A stretch of 38,527 bases of DNA from Lachnospiraceae bacterium UBA3821. GTDB taxonomy: Bacteria > Bacillota > Clostridia > Lachnospirales > Lachnospiraceae. How positions within the stretch are numbered: position 1 is the stretch's first letter; each line of letters begins with the position of its first letter. Below the pieces are notes generated by a model. It did not search any database and was not told the origin of the DNA. It saw only the letters and a list, made by a program, of their open reading frames with translations. The translations under genes and the position numbers were made by a program. This document shows positions 17,747 through 24,203 of this stretch, in pieces. The stretch is from NCBI GenBank assembly GCA_002368865.1, contig DFDT01000080.1, positions 19,753-58,279 on the forward strand, read 5' to 3'.

Positions 17747-18372
17747 ATCGCACCATCCTTCATCACATCTTTATTTTTTACCAGATAATCCACCAGAGAA
17801 ATGATCGTCAATGCCAGCGCGATCCACATGATCCCATTGGTCAGGATTCCGAACCAATTTCCCCAGAAGGGCAGATCCACCACGATCATCATGCCGATCA
17901 TGACCATCTGGAATGTGGTCTTAAGCTTTCCCCAGTAGCTTGCCGCGATCACAACCCCGTTATCCGAGGCGATCAGCCGAAATCCGCTGATGATGAATTC
18001 CCGGCTGATGATGATGATCACGATCCAGGAAGGGATCCGCTCCATCTCCACCAAAACGATCATGGCGGCACAGACCAGCAGTTTATCCGCCAAAGGGTCC
18101 ATAAATTTACCGAAATTCGTCACAAGATTATATTTTCTTGCAATCTTCCCGTCCAGCATGTCTGTCAGGCTGGCCGCCACAAAAATTGCCAGTGCAATCC
18201 ATTCCGCGCCGCTTCCCAGTCCGCCAAACAATGCTTCATACCAGCCCCACTTCTGATAACTGCCAAGCAGCATCACCACAAACGGCAGGATCAGGATCAC
18301 CCGAAAAACCGTCAGTTTGTTGGGCAGGTTCATTCCCTGCTTCCCAGCCTCGCTCTTCTTGGTCTCACTCAT
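17743..18372 (-). CDS. pgsA: CDP-diacylglycerol-glycerol-3-phosphate 3-phosphatidyltransferase
   Basis: Integral membrane enzyme making phosphatidylglycerophosphate, which leads to phosphatidylglycerol and cardiolipin. The CDP-alcohol phosphotransferase signature D-G-x2-A-R-x8-G-x3-D-x3-D is complete in DMLDGKIARKYNLVTNFGKF followed by MDPLADK (about residues 72-98). The N-terminal MNLPNKLTVFRV segment and about five further membrane helices are typical. A short charged extension (first 13 residues) precedes MNLPNK, and an internal ATG there is an alternative start. The coding region overlaps rimO by 8 nt and cinA by 4 nt, as in many Firmicutes. Confidence 0.96.
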   Translation of the reverse strand: MSETKKSEAGKQGMNLPNKLTVFRVILILPFVVMLLGSYQKWGWYEALFGGLGSGAEWIALAIFVAASLTDMLDGKIARKYNLVTNFGKFMDPLADKLLVCAAMIVLVEMERIPSWIVIIIISREFIISGFRLIASDNGVVIAASYWGKLKTTFQMVMIGMMIVVDLPFWGNWFGILTNGIMWIALALTIISLVDYLVKNKDVMKDGAI

Positions 18373-19693
18373 GAAACAATTCTCCTATCAAGTCATATTC
18401 ATTGGAATCCGTCACGATCACCCTCACAAAATCCCCGGTCATCAAGTTTGCGGACGTATTCAGGAACAGGTATCCGTCCACATTCGGTGCATCCCCATAA
18501 GTCCGCGCCACATAAGTATCCTCGTCCGCCACCTTGCCCTCGATCATCACAGTGAGCACCTGTCCGATTCTGTCCTGTGCTTTTTCGAAAGCGATCGCCT
18601 GCTGCAGCTCCATCAGTTCATCCCGGCGAAACTCTTTGACCTCCTGGGGAATCTGATCTTCCATCTCGGCCGCCACCGTGTCCTCCTCCTGAGAATAGGG
18701 GAAAACACCCAATCTGTCAAATTCCATCTCATTCACAAAGCGGTACAGCTCCTCAAAATCTTCCTGGGTCTCCCCCGGAAAACCGCTGATCAGCGTGGTT
18801 CGCAGACAGATATCCGGAATCCGCTCTCGCAGCTTCGCAATCCATGCTCTGAATTCCGCCTGTGTAGTGCGCCGCCCCATCCGCGCGAGTACCGCATCCG
18901 ATGCATGTTGGATGGGAATGTCCAGATAATGACACACCTTGGGTTCTGTAGCAATGGTCTCGATCAGCTCCTCCGTGATCTCCTCCGGATAACAGTATAA
19001 AATTCGGATCCAATAGATTCCAGGCACCTTGGCCAGCTCATGCAGAAGCTTCGGCAAACGCTTCTCACCGTACAGATCCACGCCGTACAGCGTCGTCTCC
19101 TGCGCCACCAGGATCAGCTCTTTCACTCCGTTTTCCGCCAGCTGTCCGGCCTCCGCGATCAGGCTTTCCATGGGCACACTGCGATAATTGCCCCGCACCT
19201 TCGGAATGATGCAGTAGGTACAGCGCTTGTTGCACCCCTCCGCAATCTTCAGATAGGCGTAATGCCCGCCGGTGGTCACCACACGCTTTTTGCCCGTTAC
19301 CGGTGCCGTATCCAGACTCTTGTAATGGTTGGCTGACTGTCCCGCCAGCACTTCCTCCACTGCATCCACGATCTCATCGATGGCCATGGTGCCCAGAATC
19401 GCATCCACCTCCGGAATCTCTTTCTGGATCTCTTCTCTATAGCGCTGTGCCAGGCATCCGCAGGCGATCAGAGCCTTGATCTGCCCCGCTTTCCGCAGTT
19501 CTCCCATCTCTAAGAGCGTATTGATGCTCTCTTCCTTTGCATCACCGATAAAGCAGCAGGTATTGACAACGATCACGTCCGCTTCCGTCTCTTCATCCGT
19601 AAAACTGTAACCCTTCTGCGATAACATTCCCAGCATCATCTCGGAATCCACCAGATTTTTGTCGCAACCCAGGGACACAAACATAATCTTCAT
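18365..19693 (-). CDS. rimO: Ribosomal protein S12 methylthiotransferase
   Basis: Radical-SAM enzyme that adds a methylthio group to the conserved Asp of ribosomal protein S12. Domains in order: UPF0004 N-terminal domain with three iron-sulphur cysteines (SLGCDKNLVDSE, VVNTCCFIGDAKEES, ALIACGCLAQRY), radical-SAM domain with CNKRCTYCIIPKVRG, and a C-terminal TRAM domain (about 375-440). The 442-residue length is normal. The RimO versus MiaB call rests on the short N-terminus and the VDSE and GNYRSVP motifs. Its stop overlaps the start of pgsA. Confidence 0.96.
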   Translation of the reverse strand: MKIMFVSLGCDKNLVDSEMMLGMLSQKGYSFTDEETEADVIVVNTCCFIGDAKEESINTLLEMGELRKAGQIKALIACGCLAQRYREEIQKEIPEVDAILGTMAIDEIVDAVEEVLAGQSANHYKSLDTAPVTGKKRVVTTGGHYAYLKIAEGCNKRCTYCIIPKVRGNYRSVPMESLIAEAGQLAENGVKELILVAQETTLYGVDLYGEKRLPKLLHELAKVPGIYWIRILYCYPEEITEELIETIATEPKVCHYLDIPIQHASDAVLARMGRRTTQAEFRAWIAKLRERIPDICLRTTLISGFPGETQEDFEELYRFVNEMEFDRLGVFPYSQEEDTVAAEMEDQIPQEVKEFRRDELMELQQAIAFEKAQDRIGQVLTVMIEGKVADEDTYVARTYGDAPNVDGYLFLNTSANLMTGDFVRVIVTDSNEYDLIGELFHE

Positions 19694-19736
19694 AAAATCT
19701 TCCTTTTATGCTTCGCAACTTCCTGTAACGAAATGA

Positions 19737-19776
19737 TAGCCGGCTCACGAAAGACCCAACCTCTTCCCGCCGGCTA
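19737..19776. repeat. Inverted repeat between rpoZ and rimO
   Basis: TAGCCGGC and GCCGGCTA are perfect 8-bp arms around a 24-nt centre. No T run follows on the minus strand, so it is not a plain terminator. It could form a hairpin in the rpoZ-rimO mRNA. A separate TGC-TTC-GCA palindrome lies at 19709-19717. Confidence 0.55.
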
Positions 19777-19790
19777 CCGCATGCAAGCTT

Positions 19791-20030
19791 TTATACTTCC
19801 TCGTCGTCTCCGAGGATCTTGATCTTGCCCTGATTCAACTCCTCAATTGCCAAGGACAAAGGCTTTTCATTTTTGCCATCCACCAAAGGCTCCTCGCCCC
19901 CGATGATCTGCCTTGCACGCTTGGACGTTGCCATAACGATGGAATAACGACTGTTGACTACCGGTGCCTCACCGGGCTCAACCTCACTGTTTACGACCTT
20001 CATCAGATCGGAATAAGACGGATGTAACAT
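19791..20030 (-). CDS. rpoZ: DNA-directed RNA polymerase omega subunit
   Basis: Small subunit (79 residues) that helps assemble RNA polymerase. It shows the family core NSRYSIVMATSKRARQIIGG, then KPLSLAIEELNQGKIKI. It follows gmk with 4 bp between frames, and its ribosome site AAAGGAG overlaps the gmk stop. The order gmk-rpoZ is standard. Confidence 0.95.
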   Translation of the reverse strand: MLHPSYSDLMKVVNSEVEPGEAPVVNSRYSIVMATSKRARQIIGGEEPLVDGKNEKPLSLAIEELNQGKIKILGDDEEV

Positions 20031-20034
20031 GAAT

Positions 20035-20688
20035 TTATTCTCCTTTCACAAACCCTTTTAATTCTTTCTGGATCTCCTCAATGAACGCCTTTGTCCGCAC
20101 CGGCTCCCTGCGCGCCGCCTGCACGATCCCGTGCAGCTCCTTCACGCATGCCTGCAGGTCATCATTGATCACAATATAATCATAGGCATCCATGCCTTCT
20201 GATTCTTCACTTGCCCTGGAAAGACGTTTTGCGATGACCTCCTCGGTCTCCGTCCCCCGGTTTTTCAGTCGCCGCTCCAGCTCCGCGGCCGTCGGCGGTG
20301 TCACGAACAAAAGCAGACTCTCCGGAAACAGCTTCTTGATCTGCAAAGCGCCCTGGATCTCGATCTCCAGCAGCACATTCCTGCCTGCCGCCATCTGCTC
20401 CTCCACATATGCCTTGGGCGTTCCGTAATAATTGCCGCAGTATTCCGCGTGCTCGATCAGTCCACCCTTCGCCACCGTATCTTCAAAATGCGCCCTGTCC
20501 GTAAAGAAATAATGGACGCCGTCCTGCTCGCCTTCTCTGGGCGCTCTGGTGGTCATGGACACCGAAAGCGCGTATTCATCCCGATAGGTATTCAAAAGTT
20601 CTTTGACCAAAGTTCCCTTGCCGGCTCCGGAAAATCCGGACAAAACGATCAAAATCCCTTTTTCTTTTTCTGTATCATTCCTTTTCAT
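20035..20688 (-). CDS. gmk: Guanylate kinase
   Basis: Converts GMP to GDP with ATP. The 217-residue protein shows the P-loop [37 protein letters not shown] (GMP-binding Arg and Tyr), [34 protein letters not shown] and the lid region [16 protein letters not shown]. The last ~10 residues include KGFVKGE. It overlaps remA by 14 nt. Confidence 0.97.
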   Translation of the reverse strand: MKRNDTEKEKGILIVLSGFSGAGKGTLVKELLNTYRDEYALSVSMTTRAPREGEQDGVHYFFTDRAHFEDTVAKGGLIEHAEYCGNYYGTPKAYVEEQMAAGRNVLLEIEIQGALQIKKLFPESLLLFVTPPTAAELERRLKNRGTETEEVIAKRLSRASEESEGMDAYDYIVINDDLQACVKELHGIVQAARREPVRTKAFIEEIQKELKGFVKGE

Positions 20689-20965
20689 CCGGCTCCGAAT
20701 CCTCTCTGTCTGCGATCATTCCCGGATCCTGTCCGGGCATCAGCGCTCTGCCTGCGATCGTTTCCGGCAAAAGCGCCGACAGCACGACCTGACCGCTCTC
20801 CATCACAAGCACGGATTTTGTCCGCCGCCCCTGCGTGGCATCGATGGCCGTTCCGTCCTCCTTCGCCCGCTGCACCAGCCGTTTGATCGGCGCAGACTCC
20901 GGACTGACGATCGCTATGATCTTCTCCGTATTAACAATATTGCCAAAACCAATATGAACTAACAT
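20675..20965 (-). CDS. remA: RemA family extracellular matrix regulator (DUF370)
   Basis: Small DNA-binding protein. In Bacillus subtilis RemA activates biofilm-matrix genes and forms ring-like oligomers that wrap DNA. The first ~85 residues match the family: [38 protein letters not shown] and [20 protein letters not shown]. The C-terminus (about 75-96) adds an acidic tail ending [11 protein letters not shown]. It lies between yicC and gmk, the conserved clostridial order, and overlaps gmk. Whether it controls matrix genes here is unknown. Confidence 0.92.
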   Translation of the reverse strand: MLVHIGFGNIVNTEKIIAIVSPESAPIKRLVQRAKEDGTAIDATQGRRTKSVLVMESGQVVLSALLPETIAGRALMPGQDPGMIADREDSEPDEKE

Positions 20966-20971
20966 AATTTC

Positions 20972-21850
20972 TTACTCGATATTCTGAATCTGCTCACGCA
21001 CTTTCTCAATCTCTGTCTTGAGCTCGATCGCGCAGTTGGAAATCTCCAGATCGTTGGACTTGGACAGGGTGGTATTTGCCTCTCTGTTCATCTCCTGTGC
21101 AATGAAATCCAGCTTTCTTCCGATACTGCCGCCTGCGATCAGCGTATTCTTTGTAGTCTCGATATGACTGCGCAGCCGCACCAGTTCCTCGTCCACACAG
21201 ACCTTGTCCGCAAAAATGGTGACTTCCGTCAAGAGTCTTGCCTCATCCACGGTATTGTCGCCGAGAAGCTCCTGCACCTTCTCCTGCAGTTTCTGTCTGT
21301 ACTCCGCCACAATCTTCGGAGAACGCTCGGTGATAAAATCAACCATCTTGAGCATACCGTCCAGTTTTCCGATCAGATCATCCCGCAGATGCTCGCCCTC
21401 GGTGATCCGCGTCTGCACAAACATCTCCGCGGCTCCCCGCAAAACCTTTTCCAACTCCTTCCAAAGCTCCTCCTCATCCACGGTCTGCTCCTCCATGGTG
21501 AAGACCTCCGGATACTTGGAGAGCGTGGACACCCTGATATCATCATCCAGCTGAAAATCCTTGGCCATCTGACGCAGATAGTCGAGATACTCCTGTGCCA
21601 CTTCCTTATTGTAGCGCACCGTGGTATTGCTCTCGGAAAAATCCTCATACGTAATAAAAATATCAACCTTTCCTCTGGAGATATAATTCTTTAACTCCGT
21701 GCGGATCGCTGCCTCAAAAATATTTAATTTTTTGGGCATCTTGATGTTGACATCAAGATAACGGTGGTTGACTGATTTCATCTCCACCGTAATCTTCCTG
21801 TTGTTTTCGGAGATTTCACATCTGCCGAAACCGGTCATACTTTTTATCAT
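20972..21850 (-). CDS. YicC family endoribonuclease/stress-linked protein
   Basis: A 292-residue member of the YicC/YloC family, described as an endoribonuclease with roles in RNA decay and stationary phase. It shows the N-terminal MIKSMTGFGRCE and VEMKSVNHRYLDVNIKMPKK motifs and the C-terminal DUF1732 part with FIAQEMNREANTTLSKSND. ATG at 21850 is used: the frame continues upstream to 21895, but the protein start MIKSMTGFGR is diagnostic and GGGGGA lies 6 nt before it. It is the first gene of the long unit to cinA and is preceded by a strong promoter and three palindromes. Confidence 0.93.
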   Translation of the reverse strand: MIKSMTGFGRCEISENNRKITVEMKSVNHRYLDVNIKMPKKLNIFEAAIRTELKNYISRGKVDIFITYEDFSESNTTVRYNKEVAQEYLDYLRQMAKDFQLDDDIRVSTLSKYPEVFTMEEQTVDEEELWKELEKVLRGAAEMFVQTRITEGEHLRDDLIGKLDGMLKMVDFITERSPKIVAEYRQKLQEKVQELLGDNTVDEARLLTEVTIFADKVCVDEELVRLRSHIETTKNTLIAGGSIGRKLDFIAQEMNREANTTLSKSNDLEISNCAIELKTEIEKVREQIQNIE

Positions 21851-21898
21851 TTGCAGTCCCCCACCCGGCGCTTCTCTGCCACCGATTCTTCCCACTCA

Positions 21899-21979
21899 GA
21901 CTCAAACGCTTCGCATCTGAGTCAGACTCGAAAATTGCTTCGCAATTTTCTCGTTGAAATGATGCTTCGCATCATTTCA
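21899..21979. repeat. Three stacked palindromes with GCGAAGC tips in the yicC leader
   Basis: Three consecutive inverted repeats share the same tip, GC-TTC-GC on the plus strand and GCGAAGC on the minus strand. They are 21899-21923 (GACTCA ... TGAGTC with an interrupted stem), 21930-21950 (GAAAATTGC-TTC-GCAATTTTC, 9-bp perfect stem) and 21955-21979 (TGAAATGATGC-TTC-GCATCATTTCA, 11-bp perfect stem). The last starts right after the yicC -10 box and spans the expected transcript start. None is followed by a T run. Confidence 0.85.
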
Positions 21980-21980
21980 C

Positions 21981-22009
21981 ATTATATGATATGTTTTCTG
22001 ACACGTCAA
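21981..22009 (-). promoter_or_regulatory. Sigma-A promoter of the yicC-cinA unit
   Basis: TTGACG, 17 bp, then a perfect TATAAT on the minus strand, in the gap after the mgtE stop. The expected start near 21974 gives a leader of about 125 nt containing the three palindromes. Confidence 0.85.
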
Positions 22010-22049
22010 GGGTGGTTTTTCCAAGATGGCAGCCCCGGCGTCACAATCG

Positions 22050-23399
22050 TCACAATCCCAGCAGGACTCTGGCCACACTGCAGTAGATCAACAGCGACAG
22101 GGCATCCACGATAGTGGTGATAAACGGGCTCGCCATCACGGCCGGGTCAAACCCCAGGCGTTTCGCGCCGATGGGGAGCAGGCAGCCCACCAACATCGCC
22201 ATGAGCACCGCTGCCACCAGGGTAATGCACACTACAAATGCCACCATCATACCGACCTTGTCAAATACCAGCAGCTTCACGAAATTTGCCGCCGCCAGAC
22301 ATATGCCGCACAATACTGCCACCCGGACTTCCTTAAAAATAACCCGCGGCACATCGCGGTATTCGATTTCTCCCAAAGACAGACCGCGGATCACTGTCAC
22401 GCTGGCCTGTCCGCCGGCGTTACCGCCCGTATCCATCAGCATGGGGATAAAGGCGATCAGCACTGCGCAGGCGCTCAGCGCATCCTCAAAACGGGTGAGG
22501 ATCGCCCCGGTAAACGTAGCAGACACCATCAAGAGCAGCAGCCACGGAATTCTTTTCTGAAAGGTCTCAAAAATGCCCGTACGCATATACGGCTTGTCAC
22601 TGGGCACGATTGCGGCCATCTTTTCCATATCCTCTGTGGTCTCCTCTACCATGATATCCATGATATCATCGACCGTGATAATGCCCACCAGACGGTTTTC
22701 ATTGTCCACCACAGGCATTGTGGTGAAGTCGTACTTCTTAAACTGATTGGCAACCTCCTCCTGGTCCATCAGCGTCCCCAGGGCAATGACGTTCTCATGC
22801 ATGATGTTTCCGATCTTCTCCTGGGGATCGGACAACAGAAGGTAGCGCAGTGCCACCGTTCCCACCAGTCTTCTCTGGGCATCCAGCACATAGCAGACAT
22901 TGATGGTCTCACTGTCCAGACCCACCTCCCGGATTCGGGCAATGGCGCCTTCCACCGTGAGATTTTCCTTCAGATCCACATACTCCACCGTCATGATACT
23001 TCCGGCGGAATCCTCCGGATAGCGCAGCAGATGATTGATATCCCGCCTGGTCTCCGGGCTCACATTCGCCAGGATCTTTTTCACCACATTGGCAGGCATC
23101 TCCTCCAACAGGTCCGTTGCATCATCGGCCATCAGATTATCGATGATGTTTGCCGTCTCACGGTCAGACAAAGCCGCGATGACGGTCTGCTGATTCTCCG
23201 GCTCCATATAGGAAAACACATCGGCCGCCAGATCCTTGGGCAGGATCCGGAACACCCGAAGCAGCTGCTCCTCATTCAATTCCTCCAAAAGTGCCGCCAC
23301 ATCGGCTTCATTCAGCTCCGCAAGAGATTGTCGCAGTTTGGTATACTGTTTTGTGTCCAATAATTCCAGTACTTCTTCCAATGTCAGATCCTGTTCCAT
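22050..23399 (-). CDS. mgtE: Magnesium transporter MgtE
   Basis: Gated Mg2+ channel/transporter of the inner membrane. Domains in order: MgtE N-domain (about 5-130, with LNEADVAALLEELNEEQLLR and MEPENQQTVIAALSD), two CBS domains (about 135-260, with GIITVDDIMDIMVEE) and a five-helix membrane domain (about 285-449) with the pore motifs FIPMLMDTGGNAGGQASVTV and RLGFDPAVMASPF. Length (449) is typical. The N and CBS domains sense cytoplasmic Mg2+ in the family. No M-box leader is visible. It is 19 bp downstream of the yigZ-type gene and likely shares its promoter. Confidence 0.97.
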   Translation of the reverse strand: MEQDLTLEEVLELLDTKQYTKLRQSLAELNEADVAALLEELNEEQLLRVFRILPKDLAADVFSYMEPENQQTVIAALSDRETANIIDNLMADDATDLLEEMPANVVKKILANVSPETRRDINHLLRYPEDSAGSIMTVEYVDLKENLTVEGAIARIREVGLDSETINVCYVLDAQRRLVGTVALRYLLLSDPQEKIGNIMHENVIALGTLMDQEEVANQFKKYDFTTMPVVDNENRLVGIITVDDIMDIMVEETTEDMEKMAAIVPSDKPYMRTGIFETFQKRIPWLLLLMVSATFTGAILTRFEDALSACAVLIAFIPMLMDTGGNAGGQASVTVIRGLSLGEIEYRDVPRVIFKEVRVAVLCGICLAAANFVKLLVFDKVGMMVAFVVCITLVAAVLMAMLVGCLLPIGAKRLGFDPAVMASPFITTIVDALSLLIYCSVARVLLGL

Positions 23400-23418
23400 C
23401 CTGCACCATCCTTTCTGC

Positions 23419-24048
23419 CTATCCCTTTTCTACATAAAAAAGCTCCTGCTTTTTCTCAATCCTCGCCTTTCCCAGCGTTGCCTCCGTGATCTCCCTGCGC
23501 ATGGTTTCCTCTTCCTCCACAGGGATCACGATCCGCAGCACCACCAGATCCGTATAATCACTGTTCAAAGGCTCAATCCCTTTCTGCCCCAGCAGATACA
23601 GGATCTTGCCGATTCCGGTGTAATCCGTGCCGATCTCCAGCTCACACCCCAGCCTTCTGGTGCCGATCTTACAGTGTGCCAGCCCTTCTTTCACCGCCTG
23701 GGTGTACGCCCGCACCAGACCGCCCGTCCCCAGCAGGACGCCGCCAAAATACCGGGTCACCACTATGCAGACATTGTGGATCTCCTCGCCCAGCAGGACT
23801 TCCAGCATAGGCCGCCCTGCCGTCCCCGACGGCTCCCCATCGTCGCTGCAGCGCGTCAGCTCTCCCCTGTCGCCGATGACAAATGCGGAACAATTATGCC
23901 TGGCATCCCAATATTTCTTTTTGATACTCTCGATAAAGCGGATGGCCTCTTCCTCCGACTCACACTTCGCCACCGTAGCAATGAAGCGCGACTTTTTCTC
24001 AACGATCTCGCCCTCTCCGCCTTCCAGCAATACCCTGTACGCGCCCAT
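23419..24048 (-). CDS. YigZ/IMPACT family protein
   Basis: A 209-residue member of UPF0029. It shows EKKSRFIATVAKCESEEEA, KYWDARHNCSAFVIG, RCSDDGEPSGTAGRPMLEVL and VVTRYFGGVLLGTGGLVRAY, followed by the C-terminal DUF1949-like domain (about 138-200). Family members are soluble and their biochemical role is poorly settled; eukaryotic IMPACT regulates the kinase GCN2. AAGGAG precedes the ATG. It heads the pair with mgtE and has a good promoter of its own. Confidence 0.93.
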   Translation of the reverse strand: MGAYRVLLEGGEGEIVEKKSRFIATVAKCESEEEAIRFIESIKKKYWDARHNCSAFVIGDRGELTRCSDDGEPSGTAGRPMLEVLLGEEIHNVCIVVTRYFGGVLLGTGGLVRAYTQAVKEGLAHCKIGTRRLGCELEIGTDYTGIGKILYLLGQKGIEPLNSDYTDLVVLRIVIPVEEEETMRREITEATLGKARIEKKQELFYVEKG

Positions 24049-24085
24049 CGGAAACTCCTTTTTTCACAATTCTAGCCATTATTTT

Positions 24086-24114
24086 ATTTTAGCATATTTT
24101 CAGAAAAATGTGAA
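24086..24114 (-). promoter_or_regulatory. Sigma-A promoter of the yigZ-mgtE pair
   Basis: TTCACA, 17 bp, then TAAAAT, with TG one base before the -10 (TGCTAAAAT, extended -10) on the minus strand, about 38 bp before the start codon. Confidence 0.75.
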
Positions 24115-24161
24115 ACAATTCTTAATACTGAAAAGAAAACCTTTATTTACCATTTATTTTT

Positions 24162-24170
24162 TGATATACT
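24162..24170 (+). promoter_or_regulatory. Extended -10 promoter of the class A PBP gene
   Basis: TGATATACT is an extended -10 element 33 bp before the ATG. The -35 region is AT-rich without a good hexamer. It is divergent from the promoter at 24086-24114. Confidence 0.55.
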
Positions 24171-24203
24171 ATAGTTATCTATGGAAATAAAGAGGGCTTG
24201 TTT

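Noticed and set aside
21899..21979. The three palindromes as terminators of mgtE
   Set aside because: None is followed by a T run on the minus strand and they lie after the yicC promoter, so they belong to the yicC leader.
22026..23363. A 445-codon plus-strand frame opposite mgtE
   Set aside because: MgtE is unmistakable on the other strand; the plus-strand product is His/Gln-rich and has no recognisable domain.
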